A stretch of DNA of 64,000 nucleotides. Source: Candidatus Melainabacteria bacterium. Its GTDB lineage: Bacteria > Cyanobacteriota > Vampirovibrionia > 2-02-FULL-35-15. The notes under the pieces were generated by a model. The model made no database searches. It was not told the DNA's origin and saw nothing but the letters and a program-made list of their open reading frames with translations. The position numbers and the translations under genes were made by a program. Positions 8,325 to 17,676 of this stretch are shown here, in pieces (positions within the stretch are counted from its first letter, which is position 1; the number at the start of each line of letters is the position of its first letter). The DNA lies in contig JAHFBG010000004.1 of the NCBI GenBank assembly GCA_023250155.1, forward strand, positions 1 through 64,000, written 5' to 3'.

Positions 8325-10385
8325 ATGGACATTTCAACCAAACATAAATCAAACAAATTAATAACTGAAAAAAGCCCATATTTGCTTCAGCATGCATATA
8401 ATCCAGTAGCTTGGTATCCATGGTGTGATGAGGCTTTTGAAAAAGCTAAGAAAGAAAACAAACCTATTTTTTTATCAATAGGCTATTCCACGTGTCATTG
8501 GTGTCATGTTATGGAGAAAGAGTCTTTTGAAGATGAAGAAGTGGCTTCTTTAATGAATGAACTGTTTGTATCGATTAAAGTAGACAGGGAAGAAAGACCA
8601 GATATAGACAATATCTATATGACTGTATGTCAGCTAATGACTGGTAGTGGTGGATGGCCTCTAACTGCTTTTTTAATGCCAGACAAAAAACCATTTTTTT
8701 CTGGTACGTATTTTCCAAAGCATAGTCATCATGGACGTATTGGAATGATGGATTTATTGAATCGTATTAATGAACTTTGGAATACAAAAAAAGATGATGT
8801 AATAGAAAGCTCAAACAATATTACAGATCTTTTAAATCAAATCACAAATAATACTCAAACAGGTGAACTTGATAAATCGGTTACTCAGACTGCTTTTGAT
8901 CAATTGGCTTTAAATTTTGATAATGAATATGGTGGTTTTGGAAGATCGCCTAAATTTCCATCTCCACACAATCTTATGTTCTTACTAAACCATTGGAAAA
9001 ATACAAAAAATGAAAAAGCTCTTAATATGGTAGAAAAAACACTTATGTCTATGAGGCAAGGAGGAATGTTTGATCACATAGGATTTGGTTTTCATCGCTA
9101 TTCCACAGATGCTAGATGGTTCTTACCTCATTTTGAGAAAATGCTTTATGACCAGGCTATGCTGGCTATAGCATATACAGAAGTTTATCAGGCTACAAAA
9201 AATGAGCACTATAAAAATGTAGTGGATGAGATTTTTACATATCTCACTCGAGATATGAGAGATTCTAAAGGTGGTTTTTATTCAGCAGAAGATGCAGATA
9301 GTGAAGGTGTAGAAGGGAAGTTTTATGTTTGGTCACATTCTGAAATCAAGCAGGTTTTAAATGATGATGAGGCTGCCTTTCTAATTAAATTGTTTAACAT
9401 TACTGAAGATGGGAATTACTTAGAAGAAGCTACGAAAGAAAAAACAGAAACAAATATTTTATATCTAAAAGATAATCTGTCAAAAGACCAGTTGGAGCAG
9501 CTTAAGCCTATACGTCAAAAGCTTTTTGGTTTAAGAGAAAAAAGAATACATCCATATAAAGATGATAAAATTTTAACTAGTTGGAATGGACTTTTAATAG
9601 CTGCTTTATCCAAGGCAGCTAAAGCCTTTGGTGATAAGCGATATGCCAAGTATGCACAAGATATTGCAGATTTTATTTTTTCAAACATGTATAAAGGTGA
9701 TAAATTATTTCATCGTTATAGAGAGAATGATGTTAGTATATCGGGACATTTAGATGATTATGCGTTTTTAATCTGGGGTTTGTTGGAATTGTATGAAGCA
9801 ACTTTTGAGATTAAGTATTTAGAGAAAGCGCTTGAGCTAAATGAGTACACTTTAAAATACTTTTGGGATGAGAAAAATGGCGGATTTTACTTTACAAGTT
9901 CTGAATCTAATGAAAACATTGTTAGGCAAAAAGAGTTTTATGATGGTGCTATTCCTTCTGGAAATTCGATTAGTATGCTTAATTTGTTTAAGTTGTATAA
10001 AATAACTTCAGATTTACGATTGAAGGAGTATGTTAGAAAGTTAGAGCAATCATTTTATTCTTATGTAAAACAGTCTCCAGTTTCACATACTTTTTTCTTG
10101 ATGAGTTTTAATGATGTCTGTGGCCTATCATATGAGATAGTGGTGGTTGGGGATAAAGAGAAAGAAGATACAAGGTTAGTATTGAGAAGTATTTATGAAC
10201 AGTATTTGCCAAATAAGATTGTAGTTTTAAAAGACTCTGATTCTAGTAGCCTTTTAAAAATCGCTAAATATACTGAGTCTATGAAAACCATTGATGATAA
10301 GGCTACTGTTTATATATGTCAAGATGGAAAATGTAACCAACCTGTTACTAATACAGATAAAATTATTACCCTATTGACTGTGTGA
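8325..10385 (+). CDS. Thioredoxin-domain protein, DUF255/YyaL (SPATA20) family
   Basis: This 686-residue protein has an N-terminal thioredoxin-like domain with the family signature [15 protein letters not shown] (about residues 50-65) and [10 protein letters not shown]. An alpha/alpha-toroid domain follows, resembling N-acylglucosamine 2-epimerases and glycoside hydrolases (about 180-560). Length and domain order are as in YyaL of Bacillus and human SPATA20. The biochemical role is not established; the CxxC motif suggests redox or disulfide chemistry. The protein has no signal peptide and should be cytosolic. RsmE follows after a short gap. Family assignment is firm, function is not. Confidence 0.92.
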   Translation: MDISTKHKSNKLITEKSPYLLQHAYNPVAWYPWCDEAFEKAKKENKPIFLSIGYSTCHWCHVMEKESFEDEEVASLMNELFVSIKVDREERPDIDNIYMTVCQLMTGSGGWPLTAFLMPDKKPFFSGTYFPKHSHHGRIGMMDLLNRINELWNTKKDDVIESSNNITDLLNQITNNTQTGELDKSVTQTAFDQLALNFDNEYGGFGRSPKFPSPHNLMFLLNHWKNTKNEKALNMVEKTLMSMRQGGMFDHIGFGFHRYSTDARWFLPHFEKMLYDQAMLAIAYTEVYQATKNEHYKNVVDEIFTYLTRDMRDSKGGFYSAEDADSEGVEGKFYVWSHSEIKQVLNDDEAAFLIKLFNITEDGNYLEEATKEKTETNILYLKDNLSKDQLEQLKPIRQKLFGLREKRIHPYKDDKILTSWNGLLIAALSKAAKAFGDKRYAKYAQDIADFIFSNMYKGDKLFHRYRENDVSISGHLDDYAFLIWGLLELYEATFEIKYLEKALELNEYTLKYFWDEKNGGFYFTSSESNENIVRQKEFYDGAIPSGNSISMLNLFKLYKITSDLRLKEYVRKLEQSFYSYVKQSPVSHTFFLMSFNDVCGLSYEIVVVGDKEKEDTRLVLRSIYEQYLPNKIVVLKDSDSSSLLKIAKYTESMKTIDDKATVYICQDGKCNQPVTNTDKIITLLTV

Positions 10386-10410
10386 CTGGTTGACTTGTAG
10401 ACTAGTTACC

Positions 10411-11187
10411 ATGACTACGTCTTATAGATTTTTTATAAACCCACATGAAATAAATTGGCAGGAAAAAAAAGCCTCTATTTTAGATTCTGAACAAACATAT
10501 AAAATAAGTAAAGTATTGCGCTTAAGAGAAAATGATCAGATTGTTTTATTGGATGGAGCAGGTTTAATATACAATGCACAAATAGCTTCATTTTATTCAA
10601 GGGGTGTTCAGTGCAGGCTTTTAAGTAGGCGCTCAACCAATACAGAACCAAATCTAAAAATAACGATTGCTCAAGCATTACTAAAAGGACCAAATTTTGA
10701 TTATACATTACAAAAATGTACAGAGATTGGTGCTTGTGAGTTTATACCAGTTACTACTGAAAGAACTGTTGTAAGAATGGAAGAAGATGCCTTGTCTCGT
10801 GATTTAGATAGACGGTTAAATCGTTATCAGAAAATTGTACAGGATGCAGCAGAACAATCTGAACGTGGCCTTGTACCGAAAATAGAAAATATTCTAACCG
10901 TAGAAGAATTGTGTAAGCTTAACTTAGCAAGTTATGATTTAAAGCTTGTTTGCTTGGAGAGAGCTCAGACTAATGGTATTAAAGAAGTGTTAAATGGTAT
11001 TCAGGATAAAGTGAACAAGGTCTTAGTATTAATTGGACCAGAAGGTGGTTTTACTGATGATGAAGTGAAACGCCTTTTAACAAGTGGTTTTACACAAGTA
11101 AGCTTAGGTAAAAGAATATACCGTGCTGAAACAATGGGAATGGTTATTTCAAGCATTTTATTCTTTTATTTTAATGAATTAAAATAG
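10411..11187 (+). CDS. rsmE: 16S rRNA m3U1498 methyltransferase
   Basis: This SPOUT-class methyltransferase methylates N3 of U1498 in helix 44 of 16S rRNA, using S-adenosylmethionine. It has an N-terminal PUA-like part, the motif ALLKGPNFDYTLQKCTEIG, the RSER-like segment EQSERG, and the C-terminal knot with LIGPEGGFTDDE and GKRIYRAETM. I chose ATG 10411 (258 residues); an in-frame TTG at 10390 would add seven residues. A TAGACT hexamer ends 7 nt before the ATG. It converges with the LuxR-type gene, with a 1-bp gap. Confidence 0.93.
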   Translation: MTTSYRFFINPHEINWQEKKASILDSEQTYKISKVLRLRENDQIVLLDGAGLIYNAQIASFYSRGVQCRLLSRRSTNTEPNLKITIAQALLKGPNFDYTLQKCTEIGACEFIPVTTERTVVRMEEDALSRDLDRRLNRYQKIVQDAAEQSERGLVPKIENILTVEELCKLNLASYDLKLVCLERAQTNGIKEVLNGIQDKVNKVLVLIGPEGGFTDDEVKRLLTSGFTQVSLGKRIYRAETMGMVISSILFFYFNELK

Positions 11188-11188
11188 C

Positions 11189-12046
11189 CTATTGTCTATT
11201 TTCTGGTGGTGGATAGGATGGAGGATTTGGTCTATTACTAGCCGCTTGTTGTTGTTGAGGTGTAGCAAGTCTGTTGTATAAACCTGGTGTATGTGCAGGG
11301 TTTATATACGGACGTTGTGTAAACTGCGATTGTTGTTGCTGCTGTTGCTGTTTACGTGCTGCATTATCTCTATGATTTGGTGCTTCTTCGACAAGATTGG
11401 CTGCTATTTTTAGAACAGCTTCTTTTAACTCAGCTGGGTTATTTACAACTTGTTCTAAATCAACATTGTTTGTTTTTTGCCAAACTGTTTCAAATGCTTC
11501 CTGTGTGATATTTTGTCGAGCATTTGCAGTTGCAATTAATCTTAGCCTTGGGTTTATTATTTTATTTGCTTTTGCATTTATTCCAAACTGTAAAAATAAG
11601 TTGTTTAATCTGCTCTCAACAGTCTTTTCTGAAATGCTTAAAATTCGTCCAATTGTTTTATTTGATAGACCTGCTGCTACTAATAATAAAGTTGCAGTTT
11701 GATCTTCAGATAACAATTCATTTGGTGGTTCTTGTGAAGGGAGATATTTTAATTTTCCTGCATGGAAGCATTTAGCTACTAATCTTGCTCTTGGGTTTAG
11801 GTGTCCATTAGCATCATGAATTTTTGCTATCCGAATTAGCATGGTGGTAATTGACTCAATATTTTTAGTTGAGAAGTTTAAATCTTCTGCTATTGATGCA
11901 TTTGACCATCCTGATGCAATCAATTGCAATACCCGCTTTCTACTAGGGTTGTACTTAATTAAAAAGTCAGGGGCAATTGTTATTTGAACAAAATCTTTTG
12001 TTGAGTTGTAGCCATTAGGGTTATTTTGATTTTCATTTGTAAACAC
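11189..12046 (-). CDS. Tandem LuxR-type HTH protein with Gln-rich tail
   Basis: This 285-residue probable DNA-binding regulator has two consecutive LuxR/GerE-like helix-turn-helix units. One is near residues 35-90 (QLIASGWSNASIAEDL and STKNIES). The other is near 115-170 (LVAAGLSNKTIGRIL and SEKTVES). Each is followed by an NPRxRL motif, so the pair looks like an internal duplication. No receiver, PAS or autoinducer domain is present. The last about 65 residues are Gln/Pro-rich, including seven consecutive Gln. It starts at GTG, supported by AAGGAGA 6-7 nt upstream. It is divergent from the Ala-rich gene across a 381-bp region with a repeated AACCTTAA motif that it may bind. Confidence 0.78.
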   Translation of the reverse strand: MFTNENQNNPNGYNSTKDFVQITIAPDFLIKYNPSRKRVLQLIASGWSNASIAEDLNFSTKNIESITTMLIRIAKIHDANGHLNPRARLVAKCFHAGKLKYLPSQEPPNELLSEDQTATLLLVAAGLSNKTIGRILSISEKTVESRLNNLFLQFGINAKANKIINPRLRLIATANARQNITQEAFETVWQKTNNVDLEQVVNNPAELKEAVLKIAANLVEEAPNHRDNAARKQQQQQQQSQFTQRPYINPAHTPGLYNRLATPQQQQAASNRPNPPSYPPPENRQ

Positions 12047-12233
12047 AGTGTCTCTCCTTATTTTTTGTAGGTGATAACTGTTAGGTTTATTCCCAGATCA
12101 GGTATACTTCTAATCAAAAATAGATAGTTTAACTTAGATGAAAAGGTGTACTTGTATGAGCTTTTTCAGTTAAAAAACACTATTTTTTTTAAAAGCACCA
12201 TATTCTTATTAAAATATTAGATTTTAAAGGGTT

Positions 12234-12289
12234 AACCTTAAGTTTCAATATTAAGGTTTTAATTGTTAAAAGTAGGTTATAAACCTTAA
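12234..12289. promoter_or_regulatory. Candidate operator: AACCTTAA inverted and direct repeats
   Basis: AACCTTAA (12234-12241) is followed after 9 nt by its complement TTAAGGTT (12251-12258), and a further AACCTTAA lies at 12282-12289. The set sits in the middle of the 381-bp divergent region between the LuxR-type gene and the Ala-rich gene. That position suits an operator shared by both. Nothing else is recognisable in 12047-12427 apart from AT-rich promoter-like sequence and GAGGG upstream of ATG 12428. Confidence 0.4.
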
Positions 12290-12427
12290 AAACATCAATT
12301 TTATAAAGTTTTAAGCTAACCTGTCTATAGGAAGAATTCCATAATTGTTTAAAATACCTTATAATAAACTACTGTATCTATCATTTTTCTTAATTTAAAC
12401 ACTTTATATTATTGAGGGTAAGCACAA

Positions 12428-12949
12428 ATGAGCGTAGGGAACTCAAATTTAACAGGAATACCAAGAACAGCACCGCCAGTGAAACATGCTCCACAAGCTA
12501 ATCAAGCAGGTCAGGTAGGACAAAATGCAGCGGTAGCTAGACAAGCAGCAACAGCAAATGCACCTGCAGCACAACAAGCACCTACAGTAGCAACAGCAGT
12601 ATCAATGTCAGGAACACTATCAGTAGCAGCTTCAGGAGCAACTACAGTATCAAGTAAAGCAGGAGCGGCTGCACCAGCACCTCAAGCAGGACCAGCTGCT
12701 GCAATGATGGCAGCTGCTGCAATGTCAAGTCCAGCAGCAATGGCTATTATGGGAGCAATGGCAGTAAATACTTCCAAAGGAAAAGTTTCTTCTCTTTCAG
12801 GAGATGCTAAAGAAGACTCTGGAGATGTTGAATTAGAAACAGAAGCTGAAGCAAAAGGTGATAAGGCTACTGCTGATGTAAATTCTTCTACAAGTGGTGA
12901 AAAAGGTGCAGCTAGTGGAGCACACTCAGCTGGTGGACCATCGGCATAA
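12428..12949 (+). CDS. Ala-rich low-complexity protein
   Basis: I do not recognise this 173-residue protein. The first about 80 residues are rich in Ala, Gln, Pro, Thr and Val. A hydrophobic Ala/Met-rich stretch follows near 85-115, then an acidic Asp/Glu/Ser/Gly-rich tail. There is no classic signal peptide. GAGGG 11 nt before the ATG and the very biased but uninterrupted frame support coding. The composition suggests a disordered surface, scaffold or exported protein. It is divergent from the tandem LuxR-type regulator, which may control it. Confidence 0.55.
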   Translation: MSVGNSNLTGIPRTAPPVKHAPQANQAGQVGQNAAVARQAATANAPAAQQAPTVATAVSMSGTLSVAASGATTVSSKAGAAAPAPQAGPAAAMMAAAAMSSPAAMAIMGAMAVNTSKGKVSSLSGDAKEDSGDVELETEAEAKGDKATADVNSSTSGEKGAASGAHSAGGPSA

Positions 12950-12982
12950 TGCTAGATAACTTATTAGAAAATAGAAATCTTT

Positions 12983-13627
12983 GTGGTTAATAAAAGTATA
13001 GTTGAAAAAATACTTTCTTTACTTAAGAAACAATATCCAGATGCTAAATGTGCTTTAAATTATAAAAACCCACTGGAGCTTTTAATAGCAACAATTCTTT
13101 CAGCACAATGTACAGATGAAAGAGTAAATAAAGTAACAGAGAAGCTTTTTAAGAAATATAAAACAGTAAAAGACTATGCAAATGCAAATCTACAGGAATT
13201 TGAAAAAGATATTTATTCGACAGGATTTTATAGAAATAAGGCTAAAAACATAATCAATACATGTGGAATTATTTATAGTGTATATAAAGGAAGAGTACCT
13301 AAGGGTTTTAATGAGTTATTAAAACTTCCTGGAGTAGCAAGAAAAACAGCAAATTGTGTCATGGGAAATGCTTTTAATATTCCTTCAGGTGTAGTAGTAG
13401 ATACTCATGTATCAAGAATCTCCCAAAGACTAGGTCTTACAAAGAATACAGATCCAAATAAAATAGAACAGGATTTAATAAAATTACTACCAAAGAAAGA
13501 ATGGATTATGTTTAGCCATAGGCTAATCTGGCATGGTAGAAAAATTTGTAATGCGAGAAAACCAAAGTGTGAAATTTGTAATTTAAATAAACTATGTCCT
13601 TCCAAAAATCATTTTTTTTCTTTATGA
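12983..13627 (+). CDS. nth: Endonuclease III
   Basis: This DNA glycosylase/AP lyase removes oxidised pyrimidines in base excision repair. Its 214 residues have the helix-hairpin-helix LPGVARKTANCV with the catalytic Lys, the catalytic Asp in VVDTHVSRIS, and a C-terminal [4Fe-4S] cysteine set in C-x6-C-x2-C-x5-C spacing. It starts at GTG 12983, where the MVNKSIVEKIL helix typical of the family begins; no ATG is available upstream in frame. It lies 33 bp after the Ala-rich gene and its end overlaps the convergent Cys-cluster gene by 19 bp. Confidence 0.95.
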   Translation: MVNKSIVEKILSLLKKQYPDAKCALNYKNPLELLIATILSAQCTDERVNKVTEKLFKKYKTVKDYANANLQEFEKDIYSTGFYRNKAKNIINTCGIIYSVYKGRVPKGFNELLKLPGVARKTANCVMGNAFNIPSGVVVDTHVSRISQRLGLTKNTDPNKIEQDLIKLLPKKEWIMFSHRLIWHGRKICNARKPKCEICNLNKLCPSKNHFFSL

Positions 13628-14391
13628 AATTTTTCTAGGAATCTGGGTGCGAATTCTTCTAGTGCAAGTGTGGTTAGCTCTTCAGCTGAAAAGTTTTCAA
13701 CTCGTTTCTTTCTTTTTGGTATTTTTAGGATTTCTGAGTACCTATCCATAAAGTAACTGTTTTTATTAAGTACTTTATCTTGGAGGCAATATAATGCTTG
13801 TCCTAATATATGGAGTTGTTTGTCAGTAAAGGATTTTAAGTCGTATTTTTTTTGCCATTCATCTCTTTTTTTTACTTCAAGCATTTCTAGCTCTTCTATT
13901 TTTTCAAGTCCTTGTAAGTCTAGAAATTCTAAAATATTTCTTGATAGTGGTTTGGCATCCTTCAAGAAACCATAGCAAAGATTTTCTCTTAAGACATAGT
14001 CAATGGTAACCGTATTCAATTCATCGTCAATTCTAAATTCGGAAGATAGTGGGAATATAGCACAAGTGTAGGGCCTTTCTGCATAGACTTTACAAGAACC
14101 ATCTTCTTCTAGGTTTGGACAATGCCCATTTTCTTTCCACTTAATATATGCTCTGGGAAGGTTGGACTTTTCTTCTATTTTTAATTCAATAAAATCAAGG
14201 ATATTTAAGTCTAGTCTTTTTTTTAGAAGCCTATATACGTCATATATGGAAAGTTGTAAGTGTCCCACATTTTCTTTTATACAGCAGGTTCCCCAGCATT
14301 CTTTTGCACAATTAAAACTAAAACTCTCATCTTTTTTGATCAAAGTGTTTTTTACATCTTTTTTTAAAAATTGTTTTAAGTTATTAACCAT
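13609..14391 (-). CDS. YkgJ-type cysteine-cluster protein
   Basis: This 260-residue protein belongs to the YkgJ/UPF0153 (CxxCxxxCC-type) family. The N-terminal half holds the conserved cysteines: CAKECWGTCC, then GHCPNLEEDGSCKVY, ERPYTCAIFPL and ENLCYGFLK, all within about residues 27-130. They probably bind zinc or an Fe-S cluster. The C-terminal half is an uncharacterised helical extension. Function is not established for the family. It is last in the run purM-bcp-this gene, 9 bp after bcp, and its stop lies inside the 3' end of convergent nth. Confidence 0.82.
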   Translation of the reverse strand: MVNNLKQFLKKDVKNTLIKKDESFSFNCAKECWGTCCIKENVGHLQLSIYDVYRLLKKRLDLNILDFIELKIEEKSNLPRAYIKWKENGHCPNLEEDGSCKVYAERPYTCAIFPLSSEFRIDDELNTVTIDYVLRENLCYGFLKDAKPLSRNILEFLDLQGLEKIEELEMLEVKKRDEWQKKYDLKSFTDKQLHILGQALYCLQDKVLNKNSYFMDRYSEILKIPKRKKRVENFSAEELTTLALEEFAPRFLEKFHKEKK

Positions 14392-14400
14392 TTCAAATTT

Positions 14401-14898
14401 TTAAATCAGTTTAAGTTCTTCGAGCTTTTCTAATACTTCCTCTGCATGATTTTCACAGTCTATTTTGGTAAAAATATATGCTATGTTTTGATCTTCCCCA
14501 ATAATAAAAGTAGTTCTTACCGTACCCATTACTTTTTTGCCGTACATATTTTTTTCTTTCCAAACACCATAAGACTCTTGAACTTTCTTGTCAGAATCTG
14601 AAATTAAAGTAAAAGGTAAATCATACTTTTCAATAAACCCATGGTGTGATTTTTGACTATCTTTACTAACACCTAAAACTGTAATACCTTTCTTCTTAAA
14701 GGTAGAAAAACGATCTCTTAGACTGCAAGCTTCTTTTGTACAGCCTGGAGTATTGTCTTTGGGGTAAAAATATAAAACAATAATTTTACCTTTAAATTGT
14801 TTTAATGAGACTTTTTTACCATCTTGATCAAAAGCTTCAAAGTCAGGAGCTTTTTCTCCTATCTCAAGAAGTGTTTTTTTTGCTAAGGTCCTAGGCAT
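14401..14898 (-). CDS. bcp: Thiol peroxidase of the BCP/PrxQ family
   Basis: This 165-residue peroxiredoxin reduces hydrogen peroxide and organic peroxides using thioredoxin. It has the opening GEKAPDFEAFDQDG, the motif YFYPKDNTPGCTKEAC with peroxidatic Cys and, five residues later, the resolving Cys of the atypical 2-Cys type, and a conserved Arg in VRTTFIIG. Its start overlaps the end of purM by 8 bp, indicating translational coupling. Cyanobacteria have PrxQ homologues of this type. Confidence 0.93.
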   Translation of the reverse strand: MPRTLAKKTLLEIGEKAPDFEAFDQDGKKVSLKQFKGKIIVLYFYPKDNTPGCTKEACSLRDRFSTFKKKGITVLGVSKDSQKSHHGFIEKYDLPFTLISDSDKKVQESYGVWKEKNMYGKKVMGTVRTTFIIGEDQNIAYIFTKIDCENHAEEVLEKLEELKLI

Positions 14899-15955
14899 TT
14901 TTTCTATACTCTCCTTTATAGTTTACCAATTGATTTTTATCCTTAACAATATATCCTATTCTATAGCTTTTATAATTTTGTTTTTTTATTTCATTCATGA
15001 TACTTTCTTCAATATCTTTATTTACTATTAAAACTATGCCAATGCCATTGTTAAAAGTTCTTAGCATTTCTTTATCTTCAATAGTACCGAGTTCTTGAAT
15101 GATTTTAAAAATCTTTGGTATATTCCATGAGTTTAAATCAATTTCACAGCCTAAATCAGAAGAAAAAACTCTTGGTATATTTTCTGTTAATCCCCCACCT
15201 GTAATATTTATGATTCCTTTGATTTGTTTATATTCAAACTTTTTTATAAGAGCTTGAATTAATTTAGTGTATATAAATGTAGGAGTTAAAAGCACCTCAC
15301 CAATTGGTTTTTCTAAATCAGGATGGATACGATTAATGTCCCAATTAGCAATTTCAAAAATTACTTTTTGTGCAAGACTGTATCCATTGCTGTGGAGTCC
15401 TGAGCTTTCTATTCCTATTAACAGGTCTCCTTCTGAAATGTTTGAACCATCAATAATTTTACTTCTTTCTACAATACCTACTGAAAAACCAGCTAAATCA
15501 TATTCCTTATTTTTATAGAAACCAGGCAATTCAGCTGTTTCTCCGCCAAGCAAAGTACAGTTTGACTCTATGCATCCGTTTGCTATACCTTCTATTACTT
15601 CTTTAGCTTGTTCAGGAGATAAATCGCTTGTAGCAAAATAATCTAAAAAAAATAAAGGTTCTGCGCCACAACAAATTAAATCATTTACACACATTGCAAC
15701 TAAATCAATGCCAATAGTATTGTGCTTATTTAGTTTAAAAGCCAGTTTTAGTTTAGTGCCTACACCATCAGTGCTTGATACAAGAATAGGTTCTTTATAA
15801 CCTTCTGGTACTTTAAAAAGCCCACTAAATCCACCGATTCCTGAGATAACTTCTTTTCTATAAGTTTTTTTTGCTAGAGGTTTTATATATTCAACAGTTT
15901 TATCTCCTGCATCTATATCAACTCCTGAATCTTTGTATGTAAGTTTTGGGATCAT
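14891..15955 (-). CDS. purM: Phosphoribosylformylglycinamidine cyclo-ligase
   Basis: This 354-residue enzyme closes the imidazole ring in purine synthesis (AIR synthetase, ATP-dependent). Family motifs are YKDSGVDIDAGD, SSTDGVGTKL, GIDLVAMCVND, LLGGETAELPGFY and GGGLTENIPRV, all intact. It is the first gene of the purM-bcp-Cys-cluster run and is divergent from plsY, with only 18 bp between the two start codons. A TATCAT box ends 8 nt before its ATG and AAAGG sits just before it, so either a leaderless or a very short leader transcript is possible. Confidence 0.96.
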   Translation of the reverse strand: MIPKLTYKDSGVDIDAGDKTVEYIKPLAKKTYRKEVISGIGGFSGLFKVPEGYKEPILVSSTDGVGTKLKLAFKLNKHNTIGIDLVAMCVNDLICCGAEPLFFLDYFATSDLSPEQAKEVIEGIANGCIESNCTLLGGETAELPGFYKNKEYDLAGFSVGIVERSKIIDGSNISEGDLLIGIESSGLHSNGYSLAQKVIFEIANWDINRIHPDLEKPIGEVLLTPTFIYTKLIQALIKKFEYKQIKGIINITGGGLTENIPRVFSSDLGCEIDLNSWNIPKIFKIIQELGTIEDKEMLRTFNNGIGIVLIVNKDIEESIMNEIKKQNYKSYRIGYIVKDKNQLVNYKGEYRKNA

Positions 15956-15959
15956 CCTT

Positions 15960-15969
15960 TAAAATGATA
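15960..15969. promoter_or_regulatory. Overlapping divergent -10 boxes of plsY and purM
   Basis: On the plus strand TAAAAT (15960-15965) ends 8 nt before the plsY ATG. On the minus strand TATCAT (15964-15969) ends 8 nt before the purM ATG. The boxes share two bases in an 18-bp gap, so the two promoters would compete for polymerase. The matches to TATAAT are imperfect. Confidence 0.4.
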
Positions 15970-15973
15970 CATT

Positions 15974-16585
15974 ATGGAATCACATAAAATATTGTTATTA
16001 TTTATTTGGATAATTATAGGTTACATTTCTGGCTCAATTCCTATTGGTTATATTATGGGAAAACTAAATGGTATAGACCTCACTAAAGAAGGTAGTGGTA
16101 GTACAGGTGCAACAAATGTATTAAGAAAAGTAGGTAAAATAGCAGCTATCTTAACCCTTCTATTGGATGCATTGAAAGGTTTTATCCCGGTTTATCTTGC
16201 AATTAGATTACAACCATGTACTTTCTTAGTGATATGCGTAGCTATATCTTGTATCGTTGGTCATAGTAAATCAATCTTTTTAAAATTTAAGGGAGGAAAA
16301 TCTTCCGCAACGGGGCTTGGTATATTGATTGCACTTAGCTGGGAAGTAGCACTAATAACTTTTTTTATTTGGTTAGTTGTAGTTATTACTTCAAGATACT
16401 CTTCACTTGGTTCTATTGTTGCTGTACCACTTGCACCATTAGGGCTTTATCTTTTTCATAAGCCAGATTCTTATGTTATTTTTGGGGTTATTGCTAGTAT
16501 TTATATTGTTCTAATACGACATAGAGAAAACATAAAAAGATTAATGAAAGGTACTGAACCAAAGATAGGGCAAAATACTACATAA
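15974..16585 (+). CDS. plsY: Acyl-phosphate:glycerol-3-phosphate acyltransferase
   Basis: This integral membrane enzyme makes lysophosphatidate from acyl-phosphate and glycerol 3-phosphate, the first acylation step of phospholipid synthesis. The 203 residues form about five hydrophobic segments, and the three family motifs are present: GSIPIGYIMGK, GSGSTGATNVLRKVGK and GHSKSIFLKFKGGKSSAT. Length is normal. The acyltransferase for the second step, a PlsC-type protein, is encoded at 57463-58221. Its 3' end overlaps convergent leuB by 8 bp. Confidence 0.95.
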   Translation: MESHKILLLFIWIIIGYISGSIPIGYIMGKLNGIDLTKEGSGSTGATNVLRKVGKIAAILTLLLDALKGFIPVYLAIRLQPCTFLVICVAISCIVGHSKSIFLKFKGGKSSATGLGILIALSWEVALITFFIWLVVVITSRYSSLGSIVAVPLAPLGLYLFHKPDSYVIFGVIASIYIVLIRHRENIKRLMKGTEPKIGQNTT

Positions 16586-17660
16586 CTAAATTTTGACAAA
16601 CCAAATCTCCCATTTCATTTGTGCTCACTAACTTAGTTCCTTCTTGAAAAATATCTTTTGTTCTATGTCCAGTTTCTAAAACTTTTGTTACTGATTTAAA
16701 AATGACTTCATAAGTATTTTTATCATTAAAACTGTATTTGAACATCATAGCTACTGAAAGAATCATAGCTAGTGGATTTGCAAGATTTTTCCTGGCTATA
16801 TCTGGTGCGCTGCCATGGATAGGTTCATAAATAGCAGGATATGTTCCATCTCCTATAGATGCACTTGGCAGCATACCAATGCTTCCAGTAAGCATAGAAG
16901 CTTCATCAGATAATATATCCCCAAACATATTTTCAGTTAATAAAACATCAAATTGTCTGGGGTTTTTAATAAGCTGCATGGCTGCATTGTCTACAAGCAT
17001 GTGTTCAAGAGCAATGTCTTTATAATCTTTTGAAACACTTATTACTACATCTCTCCAGAGCTGTGATACGTCAAGAACATTTGCTTTGTCTATGGAGATA
17101 ACTTTTTTTCTTCTTTTTCTTGCAATTTCAAAAGCAATCTTTGCAATTCTTCTGATTTCTGACTCTGTATATAGCATGGTATTAAAACCAGTTTTTTCAC
17201 CATGTTTTACTTCAATACCTTTTGGCTTACCAAAATAAAGTCCTCCGGTTAATTCTCTTATTACCATTAAATCAGTACCAGTTAATATTTCTTTTTTTAA
17301 GGTAGAACTATCTAATAAAGGATCAAATAACATAACGGGCCTTAAATTAGCAAATGCTTTAAGCTCCCTGCGTAACTCTAATAAACCAGTTTCAGGTCTT
17401 TTTTCTCTAGGAAGGCTATCATATTTAGGACTTCCAATTGCAGCAAGAAGTACAGCATCAGATGTTTTACAACTATTTTTTGTATCTTCAGGAAAAGGAA
17501 TTCCATGGTTATCTATAGCTATGCCACCAAAGTCTTTTTTCTGAATTTCAAATTTATAATCAAACTGTTTTTCAATTAGGTTAAGCAGTTTTTCAGCTTC
17601 AATAGAAACCTCTGGTCCTATTCCATCGCCACTAAGTAAAGTTATTTTTTTTGTTTTCAT
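16578..17660 (-). CDS. leuB: 3-isopropylmalate dehydrogenase
   Basis: This NAD-dependent beta-decarboxylating dehydrogenase of leucine synthesis has 360 residues. It shows LSGDGIGPEV, the substrate-binding RRELKAFANLRPV, KANVLDVSQLWR, and NMFGDILSDEAS with the metal-binding aspartates, then the NAD-binding EPIHGSAPDIA. The Leu-type rather than isocitrate-type loop is clear. No other leu gene is adjacent. It follows the phosphodiesterase gene after 16 bp and is probably last in the SurA-like/phosphodiesterase/leuB run. Confidence 0.96.
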   Translation of the reverse strand: MKTKKITLLSGDGIGPEVSIEAEKLLNLIEKQFDYKFEIQKKDFGGIAIDNHGIPFPEDTKNSCKTSDAVLLAAIGSPKYDSLPREKRPETGLLELRRELKAFANLRPVMLFDPLLDSSTLKKEILTGTDLMVIRELTGGLYFGKPKGIEVKHGEKTGFNTMLYTESEIRRIAKIAFEIARKRRKKVISIDKANVLDVSQLWRDVVISVSKDYKDIALEHMLVDNAAMQLIKNPRQFDVLLTENMFGDILSDEASMLTGSIGMLPSASIGDGTYPAIYEPIHGSAPDIARKNLANPLAMILSVAMMFKYSFNDKNTYEVIFKSVTKVLETGHRTKDIFQEGTKLVSTNEMGDLVCQNLVM

Positions 17661-17676
17661 TTTTTATAAAATACCT

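Noticed and set aside
8116..8421. 101-codon minus-strand frame across the deoC/DUF255 junction
   Set aside because: It overlaps two strongly supported genes and has no features of its own.
11331..11349. CAG/CAA run considered as a microsatellite-driven phase switch
   Set aside because: The Gln codons are mixed CAA and CAG rather than a pure repeat, so slippage should be limited.
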